Shown here piece by piece: positions 62,711 to 64,000 of a stretch of DNA of 64,000 nucleotides (its first letter is position 1; each line of letters starts with the position of its first letter). The stretch is from Vibrio sp. J1-1 (GTDB lineage Bacteria; Pseudomonadota; Gammaproteobacteria; Enterobacterales; Vibrionaceae), in contig NZ_JAKKCM010000003.1 in the NCBI RefSeq assembly GCF_021728395.1, forward strand, positions 372,001-436,000, written 5' to 3'. The position numbers and the translations under genes were made by a program. The notes beneath the pieces were generated by a model, which searched no databases, was not told where the DNA came from, and saw only the letters and a list, made by a program, of their open reading frames with translations.

Positions 62711-63333
62711 TCAACATCCGGAGTCAGAGGCGCATCTTGCTGAGATGCATCACTGTTAATTCTTAACTGTAATTCGTAGTCTCGCAGCATAGCATGAACA
62801 CGCTTACGTTGCTCCTGCATATTTGCTTCACCTATAGAACGCTCTACGGATTCTCGAGTTAAACTCACAGGTTCTGCGCTACCTGCGAATGGAACGGTTT
62901 GCAATACAGGCAACTGTTCAGCTTGAGGTACCGTAGAATCACTTCCGCCGTACTGCTGTACACCTAAGATGACGACTAGCGATACACACGCAGCAACGGC
63001 AACTTGTCCAAATTGAGTCAACCAACTTGGTAGCTGACGTTTGGCTTTTTGCGGTTCTGGTTGTGACTCTTTAGGTGCATCCGTAATTGAAATTACATTG
63101 GCACTATGCGAGTCAACAGCACGATGTACTGGCTCGTTTTCTAACGCTAACGCCACGCTTTCAGCAATATTCCACTCAGGTTTTGCTGGCGCTTCGCCTC
63201 GCATCACATCACCAATCAAGTGATAATTCTGCCAAGCTTTACGGCTCTCTTGATCTTGCCCTAATTCTTGAATTAAAGCCTTATCGATCAATTCTCCATC
63301 CATGAGAGCTGAAAGTTTTTCTTTGTCAGCCAT
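62707..63333 (-). CDS. rseA: Anti-sigma-E factor RseA
   Basis: RseA holds sigma-E inactive and is degraded stepwise by DegS and RseP after outer-membrane stress. The 208-residue protein has the cytoplasmic sigma-binding domain (EKLSALMDGELIDKAL), one membrane helix (VAVAACVSLVVILGV, about residues 100-118) and a periplasmic domain. I choose the ATG at 63333 with GGTG upstream; an ATG four codons earlier (63345) is possible. It overlaps rseB by four bases. Confidence 0.94.
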   Translation of the reverse strand: MADKEKLSALMDGELIDKALIQELGQDQESRKAWQNYHLIGDVMRGEAPAKPEWNIAESVALALENEPVHRAVDSHSANVISITDAPKESQPEPQKAKRQLPSWLTQFGQVAVAACVSLVVILGVQQYGGSDSTVPQAEQLPVLQTVPFAGSAEPVSLTRESVERSIGEANMQEQRKRVHAMLRDYELQLRINSDASQQDAPLTPDVE

Positions 63334-63359
63334 TGTTTTCACCATAGTTATTACTTGTA

Positions 63360-63938
63360 CTAGCGCTGTAAAAGAGGTTTGATTTTCTTTTCCACCGCTT
63401 CACGAGCACGGAAGATACGTGAGCGTACCGTTCCTACCGGGCAATCCATTACTTCAGCAATTTCTTCATAGCTCAAGCCATCAAGCTCTCGCAAAGTCAT
63501 TGCTGTTTTTAAATCTTCAGGTAACGCTTCGATTGCACTGAACACTACCCGTTGCAATTCTTTGGACAACGTTAAGTTCTCAGGGTTCGAAATTTCTTTA
63601 AGTGCACTACCTGTTTCGTAAAATTCAGCATCTTCAGCATCAACGTCTGTCGCTGGGGGTCTTCGCCCTTGAGCCACAATGTGATTTTTCGCAGTATTCA
63701 CTGCAATGCGATACAGCCACGTATAAAACGCACTCTCCCCACGAAAACTGGGGATAGCTCGGTAAGCCTTGATAAACGCTTCTTGTGCTACATCTGGAAC
63801 ATCGCCAGGATTACTTACGTATCTGGAGATAAGATTACACACCTTGTTCTGATACTTCGTTACCAGCAGGTTGAATGCTTGCTTATCGCCATTCTGAACT
63901 CGCTCAATCAATACTTGATCGGTCAGCTGCTCGTTCAT
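63360..63938 (-). CDS. rpoE: RNA polymerase sigma-E factor RpoE
   Basis: RpoE is the ECF sigma factor for extracytoplasmic stress. The 192-residue protein has region 2 (FRGESAFYTWLYRIAVNTAKN) and region 4 (LRELDGLSYEEIAEVMDCPV, followed by the GTVRSRIFRAREAV helix). It heads the rpoE-rseABC operon, which continues into lepA-lepB. Confidence 0.97.
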   Translation of the reverse strand: MNEQLTDQVLIERVQNGDKQAFNLLVTKYQNKVCNLISRYVSNPGDVPDVAQEAFIKAYRAIPSFRGESAFYTWLYRIAVNTAKNHIVAQGRRPPATDVDAEDAEFYETGSALKEISNPENLTLSKELQRVVFSAIEALPEDLKTAMTLRELDGLSYEEIAEVMDCPVGTVRSRIFRAREAVEKKIKPLLQR

Positions 63939-63976
63939 TCGAGCGGATACTCCTATTTGTTATGCCCCTAATCTTC

Positions 63977-63981
63977 TCAGA
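63977..63981 (-). promoter_or_regulatory. Possible -10 of an autoregulated sigma-E promoter
   Basis: On the minus strand TCTGA, the sigma-E -10 core, lies about 40 bases upstream of rpoE. The matching -35 (GAACTT) would fall at or beyond the window end, so the assignment cannot be completed. Confidence 0.3.
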
Positions 63982-64000
63982 TATGGGTACTATTTCTGCA

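Overview
This window is a piece of the main chromosome of a marine gammaproteobacterium, almost certainly a Vibrio and probably of the Harveyi group (V. alginolyticus / parahaemolyticus / campbellii relatives). The genus call rests on protein sequences and gene order: pdhR-ampD-nadC-pilABCD-coaE-zapD-yacG, luxS next to gshA, the sodium-pumping oadGAB decarboxylase beside a tRNA-Arg/tRNA-Ser array and csrA, and recA-recX-alaS-aspartokinase. The species call is inference. Nearly everything is core genome. I see no prophage, integron, restriction or other defence locus, secretion island or CRISPR array.

Layout. 1-2900: the 5' part of pdhR with two PdhR operators, ampD, a 279-bp MITE-like element, and nadC. 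3157-9156 (+): type IV pilus genes pilABCD followed by coaE, zapD and yacG, ending in a 16-copy heptanucleotide repeat and an ERIC-like palindrome. 9602-13204 (-): rpsP-rimM-trmD-rplS and ffh. 13429-15620 (+): ypjD and yfjD. 15705-18479 (-): gshA, an SLT-fold lipoprotein and luxS. 18636-22894 (-): a quinone-oxidoreductase-like gene, yqaA and an M16 protease lipoprotein, tightly packed. 23032-26248 (-): oadGAB. 26801-27831 (-): eight tRNA genes (six Arg-ACG, two Ser-GCT). 28075-34789 (-): csrA, aspartokinase, alaS, recX, recA, pncC. 34868-37429 (+): mutS. 37504-43479 (-): ftsB-ispD-ispF-truD-surE-pcm-nlpD-rpoS. 43708-51631 (-): rlmD, relA, mazG, pyrG, eno. 51824-54625 (+): barA. 54710-63938 (-): rpoE-rseABC-lepA-lepB-rnc-era-recO-pdxJ-acpS.

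The genes form familiar modules: envelope stress (rpoE-rseABC), stationary phase and stringent response (rpoS, relA, barA, csrA), DNA repair (recA, recX, mutS, recO), ribosome and secretion biogenesis (rpsP operon, ffh, lepB, era, rnc), isoprenoid synthesis (ispD, ispF), cell division (ftsB, zapD, nlpD) and DNA uptake or attachment (pilABCD).

The less ordinary material is non-coding: the CTAGGTT tandem array that begins inside the yacG stop region, a TA-flanked MITE-like element, an ERIC-like element and a possible diverged relative between mazG and relA, a near-identical tandem amplification of tRNA-Arg units, a terminator-like leader before the aspartokinase gene, and a CRP-like site placed for activation of pyrG. 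I found no clearly new multi-gene system.
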